DNA of 64,000 bases from Gonatopus flavifemur (GCA_018340375.1 JAFFJZ010000009.1:18926501-18990500), one strand, 5' to 3'. Counted from the stretch's first letter, positions 21,203-34,181 are shown. A program made the numbers and translations. Notes: generated by a model from the sequence alone, not told the origin.

Positions 21203-21278
21203 CTAACTGAAAAACAGGTGAATGCAGTAGAATTCGCGCCATCTATGTGTTAGGCCCGGGAATTTTCAGCCCATGTGT
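21203..21278 (-). repeat. mariner 5' terminal inverted repeat
   Basis: On the minus strand ACACATGGGCTGAAAATTCC, matching the 3' terminal repeat at 9643 (ACACATGGGCTGAAAAGTCC). Confidence 0.85.
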
Positions 21279-22882
21279 TGAAATCCAGGTAAAATATTGA
21301 TAGCATAAATCTATTCACCAATTCTCACATTTGCTCTTGCAAATTCTATTCTTTCGAATGCAATTGAGATATGTACGAGGGGCATTCTGCTCTGAAATCA
21401 TCGAGTTTGTCGATTCAGAATCGATCTCTAGTTATGGAACTCACCGATGTAATTCTTCTTGGTTCAGTAGAATCAAAAACACAAATTCGACTCATACAGA
21501 ATCGAGAAAATAAGTTGAAACAGTACGGAATCAGTTGGAATCAACGAACTCACCGACAATCACTCGCGTCAGTGCCAGATCAAGGAATTTTCATACGAGT
21601 CGGAGTGGATCGAGGCAAATCGGTACTTACTTAACTCTGATTGTACGTACTCAAAGAATTATGTGTGCGTGTGTGCACAATACGACATAGCATTTCGTAG
21701 TAATAATGGTGATTTGGACACACATGGCTTTTGACATATCACGTGCTCTGATCGAATAAATACTTGATGAAAACATCCGAAATCATTGTCATAAACAGAC
21801 CATGCACCGCCGTAAGTTCTTGAGATGTTGCAGAAATTGAATCCAACTGCACGCCAAGATGAGTTTCATGCCCTCAGCATGTTGAAAGTTACACCTCTTC
21901 GCATGAATGTGAATTATATTTTTATCAGGGATAGAACAGTCTAGCGTGTTTTTGATGCCTAGTCGCCACATTTGTGCATGTTTTCTAATCCAAGTGGAGA
22001 TTATTGTTCCATATTTTATTCAAAAGTATCCTCCCAAGATTAGATTAGATTTTTTTTCAAATTTGTCTATGAGAATCATTTTTTTTCAAATTTTCTACTC
22101 AAAACTTCGTTTTTCACAATAGTAAGTAGGCAATATTGTCTCAACCATCAATGAGATTGTATTTTCTTCATGTTTCAGGTTCCCATTCATATTATAATTG
22201 CATTTGAGAATGTCTTTATCGAATTAGAAACTCTTGGCTTGGATCTTGATGCCGAGAAGAAATTTTGTATGAAATCAAGAGACGCGGTAGCGTCTCGACG
22301 TCAAGTATATGAAAAACCCCTGAAAAAAAGATGTATAAGTATTTTTTTCATTTTAAGTGAAGGAAGCAGAAGTCGTCCGCTACCGTGTATCTTTTACTGC
22401 TCAACCGAGATTTAACCTCCTGAAAAAATGTTCAATGCACGATAACTCGACACATATTGTGTGTCACAAAAAAATAATCACACTTTATATAATACGATTA
22501 CACACTTTCGATTAAGCACACTACGAACTTGATCAGTTCATCCGTTACCGAAATATAAACGTTTCAAGTTTTCATACGATCAAAACATCTTTCCGGAATT
22601 TCTGATTAATCGGTTTCTTCTGGACACGAAGACCTGTTATCCTTGAGGCGATTTCCAATGCTACAAAGATTTATTCTGTCTCTTTTTCTTTCTTCGAACG
22701 CCCAATAGTAGATCATTTGTTCTGTCTTTCTTTCTTCGAATGTCCAATAGTGGATCATTTGTTCATTAGCATGTAAAATATAATAACGTATAATAAGGTG
22801 CTTCCAATATTGTCCAAATGGTTTGTCAGTCTTTTGTAACCTGTACAATGATTGGTAGATAAATTTTTTTCCCTATAGAGTA
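21279..22882. other. No recognisable gene
   Basis: AT-rich. One frame at 22170-22415 follows a polypyrimidine-AG that resembles a splice acceptor, but it has no recognisable domain and I do not call it a gene. Confidence 0.5.
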
Positions 22883-23155
22883 TATACATTGTAAATACGT
22901 AAACAAATATAACCTGTCAATGAGGCGATGTGTTGATAGGTTATTAAAATATTAAACGAATAATTAAAAGATGAATGAATTACAGGTGACTACATTATTA
23001 TTACAGATTACTACAGGTTTATACATTGTAAATACGTGCACAAATATAACCTGTCACTGAGGCGATGTGTTGATAGGTTATTAAAATATTAAAAGAATAA
23101 TTAAATTACAGGTGACTACATTATTACAGATTACCACAGGTTATTCAGAATAATA
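22883..23155 (+). repeat. 137-bp direct tandem repeat, two copies
   Basis: TATACATTGTAAATACGT starts both copies (22883 and 23020). Each contains GAGGCGATGTGTTGATAGGT and ends in ACAGGTGACTACATTATTA-like sequence. About 95 percent similar by eye. Confidence 0.88.
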
Positions 23156-23379
23156 CATGAATCAACAACTTGAAATTATATATACTCTTATATATTACTC
23201 CAAAAAATTAATGAATTAATGAATGAATAAATGATGAAGAGGTTATTTGTAAAAAAAAACAGAAAAAGTTTGAGAAAGGTTTAAATAAATCTATTTGCTA
23301 CATTCAGAAAATTGGAATATACACAGGTAAGCTCTGTATGATGGATTATTCATAAATCGCAAGATTCCTTTACAGGCAA

Positions 23380-23960
23380 AAGCATAGCGGATATATCATA
23401 ATCTGTGACGGATAGTTTGCTACTGGTGGTTCTTCTAACCGGAACCAGAGACGAATCATAGAAAATCATACAAGGTTTAGTCATGGAAAATAATTCAAAT
23501 TTATAAACTCTGAGGCGAGAGCATATCGGATACATCATAAGTCCTTCATGGACAGTCCGCTACTGTCCTATCCTCCTCCTGGAGTCGTTGGCAGATGATC
23601 GAATGGATCATACGGAGTATGCTCAAGGGGAATGATTCAAATTGATTCGCAATCATTCTATAAGCCAGGACATAACGGATACATCATAACTCCTGACGGA
23701 CAGCCAGCTACTGTCAATTTCTCCAATTAGGATCGTAGACAATTGATGGAAAAGATCATACCGAGCTTGCTTGAGAAGTATTCGAGTTTATTCGCTATTT
23801 CTTTACAGGTAAAATTATAGTGGATATACCATACCCTTGATGGACAGTCCACTGATCTATACTATTCCCCAATAGAATCATGAGTAAATAATGAAACAGA
23901 TGATATTGAGCCTGCTCCGAGAGAAGTGAATGAATGAAACATTGTCCTCCCTGCATACCC
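23380..23960 (+). repeat. Diverged 135-160-bp tandem repeat
   Basis: The motif GCGGATA(T/C)ATCATAA followed by GACGGACAG..CTACTG recurs at 23386, 23525, 23684 and 23819. Related units with CATAGATCTGT and TATCACCACTATCAATT appear through to 25750. Confidence 0.7.
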
Positions 23961-24679
23961 TGATCGACAATGACTATACTTAAGCTCAACTAAATAACTA
24001 AGCTCTAAAATAACTGTTCCAAATCTTTTTCATCTCTCTTCAGAGAGAAAACCATAAAGAGATGTCTGGTAAGAAAAGGTACGTTTAATATAATGTCATT
24101 GTCTGTGTAGTCTTGATGAAAAGTATTATCTAATGGAACAGTCCATTGAATCTAACCAAATTTGATTAAGAATCAGACATCAATCAACTACATTGACTAC
24201 AACAACAACAACATGAACTACATTTTACTGCATTGACTTCAACTAGAACATTGTACAAGATTCAGTAGGTTTCTTTGACAAAGGCTGTTATCGGATTCTT
24301 GAATATAAATGAAATTGATAGTATTGGTAGCTAACATACAGATCTATGGTACATTCGCTTTATTTTGTTTCATCTTCATCCACCTGTGAGGTATTCGATG
24401 AATCTAATAATAGTATCGGATAGATCTGTGATATATTCACTGCACTCTTGCCTTTGCTTCACTCGACTAAGAGGCCACTGAATGGAATTGATAGTGACAG
24501 CTATCGTCTAGCTAAATAGCTAGCGTACAAATTTATGATTCGTCTGCTACATTTCTGCTTTGTCTCCATCCACTTGTGATTCTACTTAAAGAAACTGATG
24601 AGTCCAGTATGTCGTCAAGATCTGTGGCATATCTGCTGTGCTTTTGCCTCTAGACGAATCGTTTTGTTGAATTAATAGT

Positions 24680-25520
24680 TTCGATTTAAAATATTTGATA
24701 TACTTCAATGTAACTAAAGTGCCTGGAGACCAACTTCAACCTTCAACGTTTTTCAAACTTCTTATATCTCATTGAGGTTATGTCATGAACTTCTCATTCT
24801 AAAAACTTTTCATACTGCATTGGGGTTTTTGGATGATTCCACGTTCTGATTATATTTGATATTTGATGAATTCCACTTTATGATTATAAGCGATGATTCA
24901 GTTGTTGATTCGTTACATAATCTTTAATCATCCATTTCATGCCATTCATTATCAATTGAATCCACTTTATAATCTGTAGTTTATCCATTCAATACAAAAT
25001 TGCCTATGAAATTGCCTAAATGAAATGGATAGTGGTGTTGGACGACGTACAGATCGAATGGTATATTTTCGTCGTTTTTGTCTTTCTTCATTGGCCTGAT
25101 ACTTTCTTGACCAAGAGTTGTTATCGGATTGCTTGAGTAGTATCACAGGTGTATAAGAAAACACGAAAAAGAAGCAAATATACCATAGACCTGTACGTCG
25201 TCTACTACCACTATCAATTTCATATAGGCGGTCTTGTGGAAATTTTGTATTGAATGTATGAATTACAGATTACAAAGTGGATTCAATTGATAATGAATGG
25301 CATGAAATGGATGATTAAAGATTATGTAATGGATCAATAACTGAATCATCACTTATAATCAGAAAGGGGAATTCATCAAAAAACCCCAATGAAATATAAA
25401 AAGTTTTTAGAGAGTGAAGTTCATGACAAAACCTCAAAGAGATGTGATTAGTTTGACCAACGGTAAAAGTTGAAGTTGGTCTCCAGTTACTTTAGTCACA
25501 CTGAAGTATATCAAAGATCT
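24680..25520. repeat. Foldback repeat, arms about 400 bp
   Basis: 24690-25100 is the inverted counterpart of 25130-25510. Matched blocks include CCACTTTATAATCTG/CAGATTACAAAGTGG, GAAGTTGGTCTCCAG/CTGGAGACCAACTTC and TCCATTTCATGCCATTCATT with its complement. The arms are diverged (about 85-90 percent). Non-coding. Confidence 0.75.
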
Positions 25521-26788
25521 ATCCGATAATGGTATCAGATTCTTTGCGTAGTGTTTCAGGGGGATGAGAAAGAAACAAAATGAAGCGAATATACCATAGA
25601 TCTGTGAGTTTGCTATCACCACTATCAATTGGCATTACAGATAACAAAGTGAATTCAATTGATAATGAATCCCTAGATTCTTCGAGTAGAATTACAGGTG
25701 GATGAAGGAAAAACAGGGAAGATGCAGATATATCATATATCTGTATAAAAGCAGTGCCAACCACAAAAATCCAAATTGCATCACACTTTTATAAATTTAT
25801 AGCCGTTGTTTTTCATCAGGGGAGGAGTATTTCCGAAGGTAACTTTACGTGCATGTTACGGAGTAAAGGTACAAAGTGGATATTTATTCATGATCTGCGA
25901 GTTGAAGAACGAAATTGGCCACGTAATGCTAAAGACTCATACATATATTTCTTCAAAAAGCAATAATTTCACTTGCTCATCAAATAACAATTCAATTACT
26001 ATAATCTTCTATAGGTGATTTTGAAGAACATCGTATACGTTTATAATACCACAACCGACTAAATATTCTTGAAGAATTTTTCAAAATGATTTTGATGGAT
26101 ATTTCACAAAATTCTAAAAAATTTCTTGTACAGTACTGAAAAATGCTCTTGACCAGATATTTTGAAGATATCTCTTTTTGTTGCATGATGAATGAATATT
26201 CGACATCTCTTTAAGATACTCTTTAAAATAATCCTAAAGAGTCATTGAAACATTTTTGCTGGGAAACTATTTTCAACTTCATGCCAAATGGTACAAATTC
26301 TCGTTGTATCAACAAAATTTCTGTTGGATACCTTAAACATATTGTGTGCAAGTTTTCTCTGTTCGTAAAATCTGTTTTGTTTCGTTTTCCTAACAATCAT
26401 ATTTTAAAAACAATGGGAATTCTTGCACAATACATGTTTAAAACAAAATCGTGGGCTGCTTTGAGCGCCAACTTATCGGTCAATTAATATTTACTTTTCG
26501 GAATCCTGCACATATGTATTGATTTATGGGAATTCACTTTTCTTTCCTTCTGTTCTTCATTCTTTATGTCGATTATCTATTGCTGTCCAATGATGAGATG
26601 ACTGATCGAAACCCAAGTGAGTTTTTCATATCACAAATGATCTGAGGACAATTTCTTCATCGCTACGATCGCTATAAAATTAGACATGAGCATTCGAATT
26701 TTATTTATGTTCACTTAAGGACACATCCAGGAAAAGAAGTGAAATCCCAATAAAAAAACCTCAAAAAAGTAAAAAAATCACGCCAAGG
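25521..26788. other. No recognisable gene
   Basis: The first 230 bp contain further diverged copies of the repeat unit seen at 23.4-25.5 kb. The rest is AT-rich, without motif-bearing frames. Confidence 0.5.
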
Positions 26789-27776
26789 ACATGAAAATGC
26801 GGTCAATCCTAAAAAAAATCTAAAAATACATTCAAACGAAAATTCTCCTACAATAAGAATTTCGATAAGATACAACAGGATATGCTTCACTTGAAAAAAA
26901 AGATGTGAAATCAATATGAGCTGCCAAGTACATTCGGTTATTCAAATGGTATGTAAACGATTTCTTGTATATTGTAACTTCAGTTTGTTTGCATTTTATT
27001 CAAAGCGATTTATGATTGTATTGAATGAACAATATATAGTGAGGTGAAACAAAAATTAGGTTCAACCATTTGACATACTAGAAACAACTCTGACCTATTT
27101 GAAACTCAACGTGTCGATCGTTTCTAATATGTTTTGAAATTTTTCACATACCAGAAACAGCGCTAAGTTATTCCAAACCAAACGCGTTAGTCGTTCCAAA
27201 TAGATTTTGAAATCCACGTCAATGCGGAACACTTGGCGCGGCCGATTACGTGAGTTTTGCGCCTCAAGTGTATTCAAACAATTCTGTTGAAAGTATGTGA
27301 TCAAAACGTTGGATAATAAAATCTTCATCAAGTGTTCCGCATTGACGTGGATTTCAAAATCTATTTGGAACGACTAACGCGTTTGGTTTGGAATAACTTG
27401 GCGCTGTTTCTGTTATGTGAAAAATTTCGAAACATATTAGAAACGATCAACACGTTGAGTTTCAAATAGGTCAGAGTTGTTTCTAGTATGTCAAATGGTT
27501 GAACCTAATTTTTGTTTCACCTCACTATATATTGTTAATTCAATACAATCATAAATCGCTTTGAATACAATTTAAACAAACTGAAGTTACAATATACAAG
27601 AAATCGTTTACATACCATTTGAATAACCGAATGTACTTGGCAGCTCATATTGATTTCACATCTTTTTTTTTCAAGTGAAGCATATCCTGTTGTATCTTAT
27701 CGAAATTCTTATTGTGGGAGAATTTTCGTTTGAATGTATTTTTAGATTTTTTTTAGGATTGACCGCATTTTCATGT
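26789..27776. repeat. Near-perfect palindrome, 447-bp arms, 93-bp spacer
   Basis: 26789-27235 and 27329-27776 are reverse complements with only about a dozen differences seen by eye. The outer ends are ACATGAAAATGC and GCATTTTCATGT; the inner ends are GTTTTGAAATCC-like sequence leading to GCGGAACACTTG. The spacer is unique. No gene and no clear target duplication were found. This is a long hairpin in single-stranded form: a large foldback element or a recent inverted duplication. Confidence 0.92.
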
Positions 27777-27859
27777 ATAGTACTTGACAGTTGAATAAAA
27801 AACCAAAATTGACAGTTGGAAATTTCATTATTGAGTAATTAATTTTGCGGTTTTGCAGT

Positions 27860-28140
27860 CCCGGGTAGAGAAATTCGATATATGGACCCATATATGGATT
27901 CATATATGCATTCATGTATGAGCATATATAGATTTTGGCCAGATATGCTCATATACGGTCATATATGAAAGTGGGGAATCTATCAGCATTGATCTCACTT
28001 CTCTCTCCTCTGGTTTCTCATCACGTTCCATAATTATATATGGCCAAAATCCATATATGCTCATATATGAGCTCATATATGATTCATGTATGATTCATAT
28101 ACGCTCAGGTACAACCATATATGAATATTTTTTTCCCGGG
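27860..28140. mobile_element. CATATATG-rich MITE, copy 2
   Basis: Bounded by CCCGGG on both sides, with the same shared core (GTGGGGAATCTATCAGCAT, TCTCACTTCTCTCTCCTC) and the same TATATG-rich flanks as 20858-21200, in the opposite orientation. The target duplication is unclear. Confidence 0.78.
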
Positions 28141-29259
28141 GTATGTTAATTTAATCAATTCAAGCATGAAACTGAGTGAACGGAAGAAACATCGAGAACA
28201 AAAATCACTGTACTCGAAAAGCGAGCCAAAGATACAAGTGAAATAACCAAGCGAGTCAGTGAAATTATTACGTAATCAGCGAAGGCTCAGCGGGCTCAGG
28301 GAGAATCAGACCGTTTCCCCGTACTCGCGTCAGCTTTACCTCGAGACCGATGGACTCACTTTCATCGATACTTTGGATTCGCAGCTTGATTCTTGTCCAC
28401 TTAATTGATTGGAATCATCGTTTGAATCAGAATTACAGGTCATCAACAAGAATCACCGGATGGGTTGTTTAATATGGAATCGATTCCGGAGTAAAAGGCC
28501 ACTCGGATGTGGGAAATGAAACTTTTTCTGACCGGTCAGTTATACAGAAAATTGAAAATACAATACCTGCTAGATGTACAGAAAAGAGAAAATTTTAATG
28601 AATGCAGATACATAGATGTATACAGAGAGATGTATTGAATACATTTGAAACAAATATTGAAATCATTTGTTCGATATAATAAAAATAGGTCGGAGAAGAC
28701 ACGGCGACGTATATTAACTTTATCTCGTTTGCAACACGAGAACCTCTCGGAAGCGCATGGATATTCTGAAACGTTGCGCGGTGGTAGTTCCGAATGGTGG
28801 TCGTAGAAAGTACTTTTACCACCCTCTTCTCTTCTCTAACGATCCAACCCAACCTGACTCTTCTTTTGCCATGATGATAGTGGTGGTAGTAGTAACAGCA
28901 GCAGCATAGAGGGCTGCCTGGATGACTGGGTTGACTGGGAGGTATTTCATTTCCTTGGCGACTTCCGGTAAACGCGACGCTTCCGCCATATAGGGACTGA
29001 CGCCGCCGCCTCGACGTCGAAGTTCAATGTGTGCACACATACACGTACAAGTTATTCCAACGTCTACGTATTCGCCAGTACTCGCTCGCCCGCCTAATTC
29101 CGGTTCCGGTTCTACCGCTCGCTACCCTCTTCTCTTCTCCTCCCGTTCACCCAACAACGCCATGCAGAGTCCTTCCGTTTTCTCTCCGACGTTCTCCTTT
29201 GACTTCCGTTCGTTCCTCTTCCAACATCACTTCTCCTCTGTCTCATTCCACTCCTGCAG

Positions 29260-29302
<43 letters not shown>

Positions 29303-29972
29303 ATCATTGCTTTTGATACGATTTTGAGGTTATCGTGGTGTGTGCACGTTAGAAATTTCACACAGTGATTCCGAAATACGACAACCTTGTGGATGTAGAT
29401 GGCGGAGAGAGATTCAATGATAAACGGTCATTGAAATATTGACCCTGGTCTGAAGGGACAATATTTTATAATGGAAGATGAAAGAATATAACAAAACAAG
29501 AAAATTTATGGTCCCACAGGGGTGACTGTGTATTTCAAGGGATGCGAATAGTAGTTAACGAAGAAACTTACAGTTCACAAAAGACATTTCGATTTATAAC
29601 CCGATTCTTATGTGTTGTTTTTCATTCGATTAATGACTGCGAGCGAGGTGTATGAATCTTAGAATTAAACATTTTATAGAGATAGAAATATTGATTTCAT
29701 TTTAATTTACCTATTTTTCCTGTGGTGCATACTGTTCAATTCATATTTACTGTTTCTGAAGAAAAGTGCATTGGATACTATTTCCTCTGATGTTCCACAA
29801 AAGCGAAAGTTATATCATATCAACCCCTATGTTCATTCAAATGATTCCACCCATACACACGCTATATGGAAGAAGAGAACGCAGGTGCAAGGGTAAACAA
29901 GTGCATTACGTTGTCGACGAAGGAGAGAGGAAGCCTCTCAAGAGTCCGTAGTAAAGTCTCTTCCCTCTAGTA
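28141..29972. other. No recognisable gene
   Basis: 28150-29250 is somewhat richer in G+C, with a GTGGTAGTAGTAACAGCAGC microsatellite near 28885, but shows no conserved domain. A (TA)n run of about 38 bp lies at 29262-29299. 29300-29970 is featureless. Confidence 0.5.
29262..29299. repeat. (TA)n microsatellite
   Basis: Alternating TA for about 38 bp. Confidence 0.92.
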
Positions 29973-30896
29973 CAGTGGGTGGCCAAATTATTAGGCCACA
30001 ATTGAGATTATTAAGATTACTCCAAAGTTGAATATCTCAGTGAAAAATTATCGTAAGGAAACAAATGAATACGCAATTTCAAGGGCAAAGTCTACTCTTT
30101 GAGCATCATTTGACCTCTTTGGTCTATCATGTTTGCCCGACAACCTACATCGCATTAAGTATGAGCATTTTGCTCGATATTTCCTCAGTTTTTCAAACAG
30201 AAGGAGCTCGCAGGAAGATTAAAACATGGAAACACGAAAATGAACATTTTGTAGAGAATTTCCTCAGCTCCAAAACGCTTTTTTTATTTTCCTGGTAGAG
30301 TCATTTTCAGCGGAGTTATGTCATGTTTTATGACTTGTAATTTTGAGATGGTTAAGGGAACAAAAAATTTCCTTGGAGGAAAAAGTTTAGTTTTGCTATG
30401 TATTATACGAAAAAAAAATACTTCGAGAGGTTTTTGATTGCTTCCAAAAGTATTTTCTGCGTATAATACATCTTGAAACAAAACTTTTTCCTCCAAGGAA
30501 ATTTTTTGTTCCCTTAACCGTCTCAAAATTACAAGTCATAAAACATGACATAACTCCGCTGAAAATGACTCTACCAGGAAAATAAAAAAAGCGTTTTGGA
30601 GCTGAGGAAATTCTCTACAAAATGTTCATTTTCGTGTTTCCATGTTTTAATCTTCCTGCGAGCTCCTTCTGTTTGAAAAACTGAGGAAATATCGAGCAAA
30701 ATGCTCATACTTAATGCGATGTAGGTTGTCGGGCAAACATGATAGACCAAAGAGGTCAAATGATGCTCAAAGAGTAGACTTTGCCCTTGAAATTGCGTAT
30801 TCATTTGTTTCCTTACGATAATTTTTCACTGAGATATTCAACTTTGGAGTAATCTTAATAATCTCAATTGTGGCCTAATAATTTGGCCACCCACTG
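29973..30896. mobile_element. Tc1-like foldback MITE, almost perfect hairpin
   Basis: A 924-bp palindrome flanked by TA (29971-29972 and 30897-30898). It starts CAGTGGGTGGCCAAATTATT and ends with its reverse complement; such ends are typical of Tc1-type elements. The arms pair almost to the centre (30434). A 77-codon frame occurs identically in both arms (30065-30298 plus, 30571-30804 minus), showing that the arms are essentially identical over that stretch. The frame has no known domain and is probably fortuitous. Confidence 0.9.
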
Positions 30897-31174
30897 TATA
30901 TGATAATCTTCACAACCCTCTAGGACGTTCCGTCCCAAGGGGAATTCCAGAAGACCATCCAAGTAAGACTTGTCCCTCAACACGGATGGACTTCTCGATC
31001 ATATCCTCCTTGGGAACTGAGCATTTGATTCGAGAAATGTTTCGCATGTTGTATTAGGTAGTTATCGACCTCTCCTCCGAAATTATATCCATCGAACTAT
31101 GAGTTGATTGATAAACCATGTCAATCATTTGATTGCATGAAGTTACGGGGAGAATCAGAACGTGGTGATTTTTT

Positions 31175-32885
31175 ACTCATCATCACGAAGTAATCAGTCT
31201 TATGACTGGTTTGATGGAATCCTGCAACCCTGTCTATTATCCGCTAACCGCTTAATTTCTGCATATCTACGACAACCCTTATCTTGTATAATTTGCTTCA
31301 TATAACTCAATCTAGGTCTACCTCTTCGAGTTCCACCATTCCTCTCCTTCCAATATTGTCTTCAATCAGCTATCGTGCCTTGATGAGTGTCCTGTCAGAT
31401 TACTTCTTCTCTTCACGACCTGTCTCAAAAGACTTCTCCTTTCATTTACCTTCTCGAGTACTTCATCATTTTTCACTTCCTCTGTCCACTTCACTCCAAG
31501 CATCCTTCTATAGCACCACATTGAAAAAGCTCCAAGTCTTCGTTGGTCCGTTTTTCCAATTGTCCAAGTTTCGCAACCATATAATGCTGTGCTCCGAACG
31601 TAACTCTTCAGAAATTTCTTCCTTACTGCTGAGCTAATATTCTTCGAACATAGTAACTGTTTCTTTTTGTGGAAAGACTGTTTTCGTAGTGCTATTCTTG
31701 CTCTCATATCTCTTTCACTTTTACCGTTTTCTGTAATCTCGCTCCCTAGATATTTGAACTATTCAATTTGCTGAATTGTCTCTGTATCGGTTTTGACTCT
31801 CGTTCTTCTTGATGTTTTCGCTGTTGTACAAATCATGAATTTTGTTTTGTCCCTATTTATATTCATACAATAGTTTCCCAGTAATTTGTTTTCATAATGT
31901 TGAGAGTATTTTCTAACTCAGCACCACTTTTAGCTAATATACCTATGTCATCCGCAAATCTCAATATGCTTACATTTCCACCTTCAATCTGTAATTTCGA
32001 TTGCACTTGCTCCTTCACTTTGTGTTCGCTTCTTCTATATACGAATTGAAAATCAATGACGATAGTGAGCATCCTTGTCTCACCCCTCTTTTCATTTGTC
32101 CTCCTCCTTTTTGACCCTCCATTCTATTATTGCGGTTTGATTGTTATACTTACAATTCATATATTATTCCCCTATCCTTGAAATCAATTCCTACTTCTGT
32201 CGAAACCGTGAACATTTTCTCCCAATCAACATCATCGAATGCTTCTTGTATATCTACAAACGCTATATACACAGACTTTTTTAACTCTGGACTTTTCTCT
32301 ACCACTGTTCTGAGTGCTAATATTGTTCCCGCGTTCCCCTATTTTTCCTAAAACCGAACTGACCTTCTACTAATCTACTCTCCATTTTATTCTCTATTCT
32401 TCTACACATGATTTTTGTCAGTATTTTCGAGGCATGTGAAGTTAAACTAATCGTTCCGTAGTTTTCACATCTGTCTGCGCCTTGTTTTTTTTTGGAATGG
32501 CGACAATTTTATTCTTCTAGAAATCTTTCGGTACTTTTCATCTTCTGTAGATGTCCCTGACCAATTCAAACAGTGCATCACGAGTTCTCTGACTGCAGGC
32601 TTTGATAAGGTCCGCACTTATGCCATCTATTCCTGGCGCTTTGTTATTTTTCAATTCTTTTGAAGCCCTGTCGAATTCTGATCTCAAAATTGAATTTCCC
32701 AATTCTTCTTCATTGACATCTTCTTCCCTCTCTAAAAATCCTATATTATCGCTTCCTTTATACAGATCTTCTAAATGATTTATCCATTGTTATATTTTTT
32801 CCTCCGTTCTTATCAATTGTCTCCCTACAGAATTTTTAATCTCACTGCTTTTAGAGCTCATTTGTCCGAAAATCTGTTAACAATC
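31175..32885 (-). pseudogene. LINE reverse transcriptase, fragmented
   Basis: Remnants in several frames on the minus strand. Near 32640 is a NAPGIDGI-like region, near 32250 the YIAF-DIQEAFDDVDWE segment, at about 31950 the LRFADDIGIL catalytic motif, and at 31707-31366 the C-terminal segment (ALYGCETWTIGKTDQRRL, MWCYRRMLGVKW). Multiple frameshifts make it inactive. Confidence 0.8.
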
Positions 32886-34181
32886 CTATATGCCCCATCT
32901 ATTTTCCCTAAATGTAATCTTACTTCTATATCCTGACATTTTCCCTCTTCCCATTGTCCTTTTGCTTTCCTTGATTCTCTTATTTTTTTCATTCCTCAGT
33001 GCCTTGTATGTCTGCTGGTCTTGTTTGCTACTCTTATTCTTGTATTGCCTCCTTTCATCAATTGAATCGAGCATTTCTTCCGTGATCCATGGTTTCTTAG
33101 GTTCTACTCCATCGTTCTTCAAAATTCCATCCGCACATTGTTCTATGTTTCCCTTCATATTTGTCCATCTACTCTCTATTTCCAAGTCTTTCTCTTGTCG
33201 ATCCTCCAATTTTTCGTCCAACATCACTTTGAATGCCCCCTGTGTTTGTTCTTGTTTGAGATTCTTCAAATTCCATCTTTCTTGCATTTTCCTTTTCTCC
33301 TTCAGAGCTTTGAATTTCAGAGGACATTTCATCAGCAACATATTGTGATCACTATCTATATTTGGGCCTGGATAAGTTTGACAGCTCCTCGCTTGGTTTC
33401 TAAATCCTCGTTCTACTAATATGTAATCACTTTGGTATCTCGCCGTATCTCCTGGCATTTTCCAAGCATAGATTGTTCTTGGATGATTTTTGAATAATGT
33501 GTTGGTAATAACCATTTCATGGCTTCCACAGAATTCGATTGAACGTTGTCCTCTTTCATTTCTTTTTCTTGACGCAAAATCTCCTATTATGTTGCCCTCT
33601 TTTCCTTGCCCTACTACCGCATTCCAGTCGCCTATGATCATTAAATTTCCTCCTCCATTCACATATTCTATCACTTCTTCTATTACATCGTACATTTTCC
33701 CGATATCTTCCTCTGAGTACGCAGATGTGGGCATGTATATTTGGACTATAATAATATCTACCGGTTTTGTTCTAACTCTAACCATCATTACACGTTTGCT
33801 ATGTTGCAAATAATGTTCTATCCTATTCCCTATCCTTTTATGCATTATGATTTTCACACCTGCTCGACCATTTTTTCATACTGTATGAATGATTCTATAA
33901 TCCCCACTCCAGAAATCCCCCTCTTGCGGTCATCTCATTCCGCTAATTCCTATTACATCGATACCTAACCTATTCATCTCTAATTCCAAATTTTCCAGTT
34001 TTCCTGTTTGTCTCAGTGATCTAACATCCCACGCTCCAACTCGAACAATGTACTCTTTCTTCCTTATCTGCTTTGGTTTCCTATCTCGTTTGATGAAGCT
34101 CTCTTGAGCACCCTCTACCCGGGGATCCGAACGGGAGGCTATTTTACCTCGGGAATATTCCACTCGAGAGAACGCCATCAT
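32886..34181 (-). pseudogene. LINE endonuclease domain, broken
   Basis: Two consecutive frames: 34181-33930 (VRVGAWDVRSLRQTGKLENL, GISGMR) and 33857-32886 (IIGDWNAVVGQGKEGN, RYQSDYILV, IDSDHNMLLMK). A stop separates them where the first copy also has one, just after GIS(E/G)MR. Whether this is a shared family feature or coincidence is discussed among the findings. Confidence 0.82.

Larger units (their letters stand above)
9643..21278 (-). mobile_element. mariner element dismembered by three later insertions
   Basis: A single mariner read on the minus strand, now scattered over 11.6 kb. The pieces are 21278-21203 (5' terminal repeat), 20857-20736 (5' UTR and first codons), 17460-16481 (most of the transposase) and 9758-9643 (C-terminus and 3' terminal repeat). 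Together they add up to about 1.29 kb, the normal mariner length. Terminal repeats read ACACATGGGCTGAAAA at both ends. The target TA is present at 9641-9642 and appears mutated to TG after 21278. The splits are explained by elements with perfect 8-bp and 5-bp target duplications and by a MITE bounded by TA. Confidence 0.85.

Noticed and set aside
22170..22415. Frame after a splice-acceptor-like tract, possible host exon
   Set aside because: No matching donor, no domain and no neighbouring exon could be identified.
23380..23960. Regularly spaced repeats suggestive of a CRISPR array
   Set aside because: Repeat and spacer are not distinct, period varies from 135 to 159 bp, and the DNA is eukaryotic.
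30065..30298. 77-codon frame duplicated exactly at 30571-30804
   Set aside because: The duplication follows from the palindrome; no domain, start context or codon signal supports a gene.
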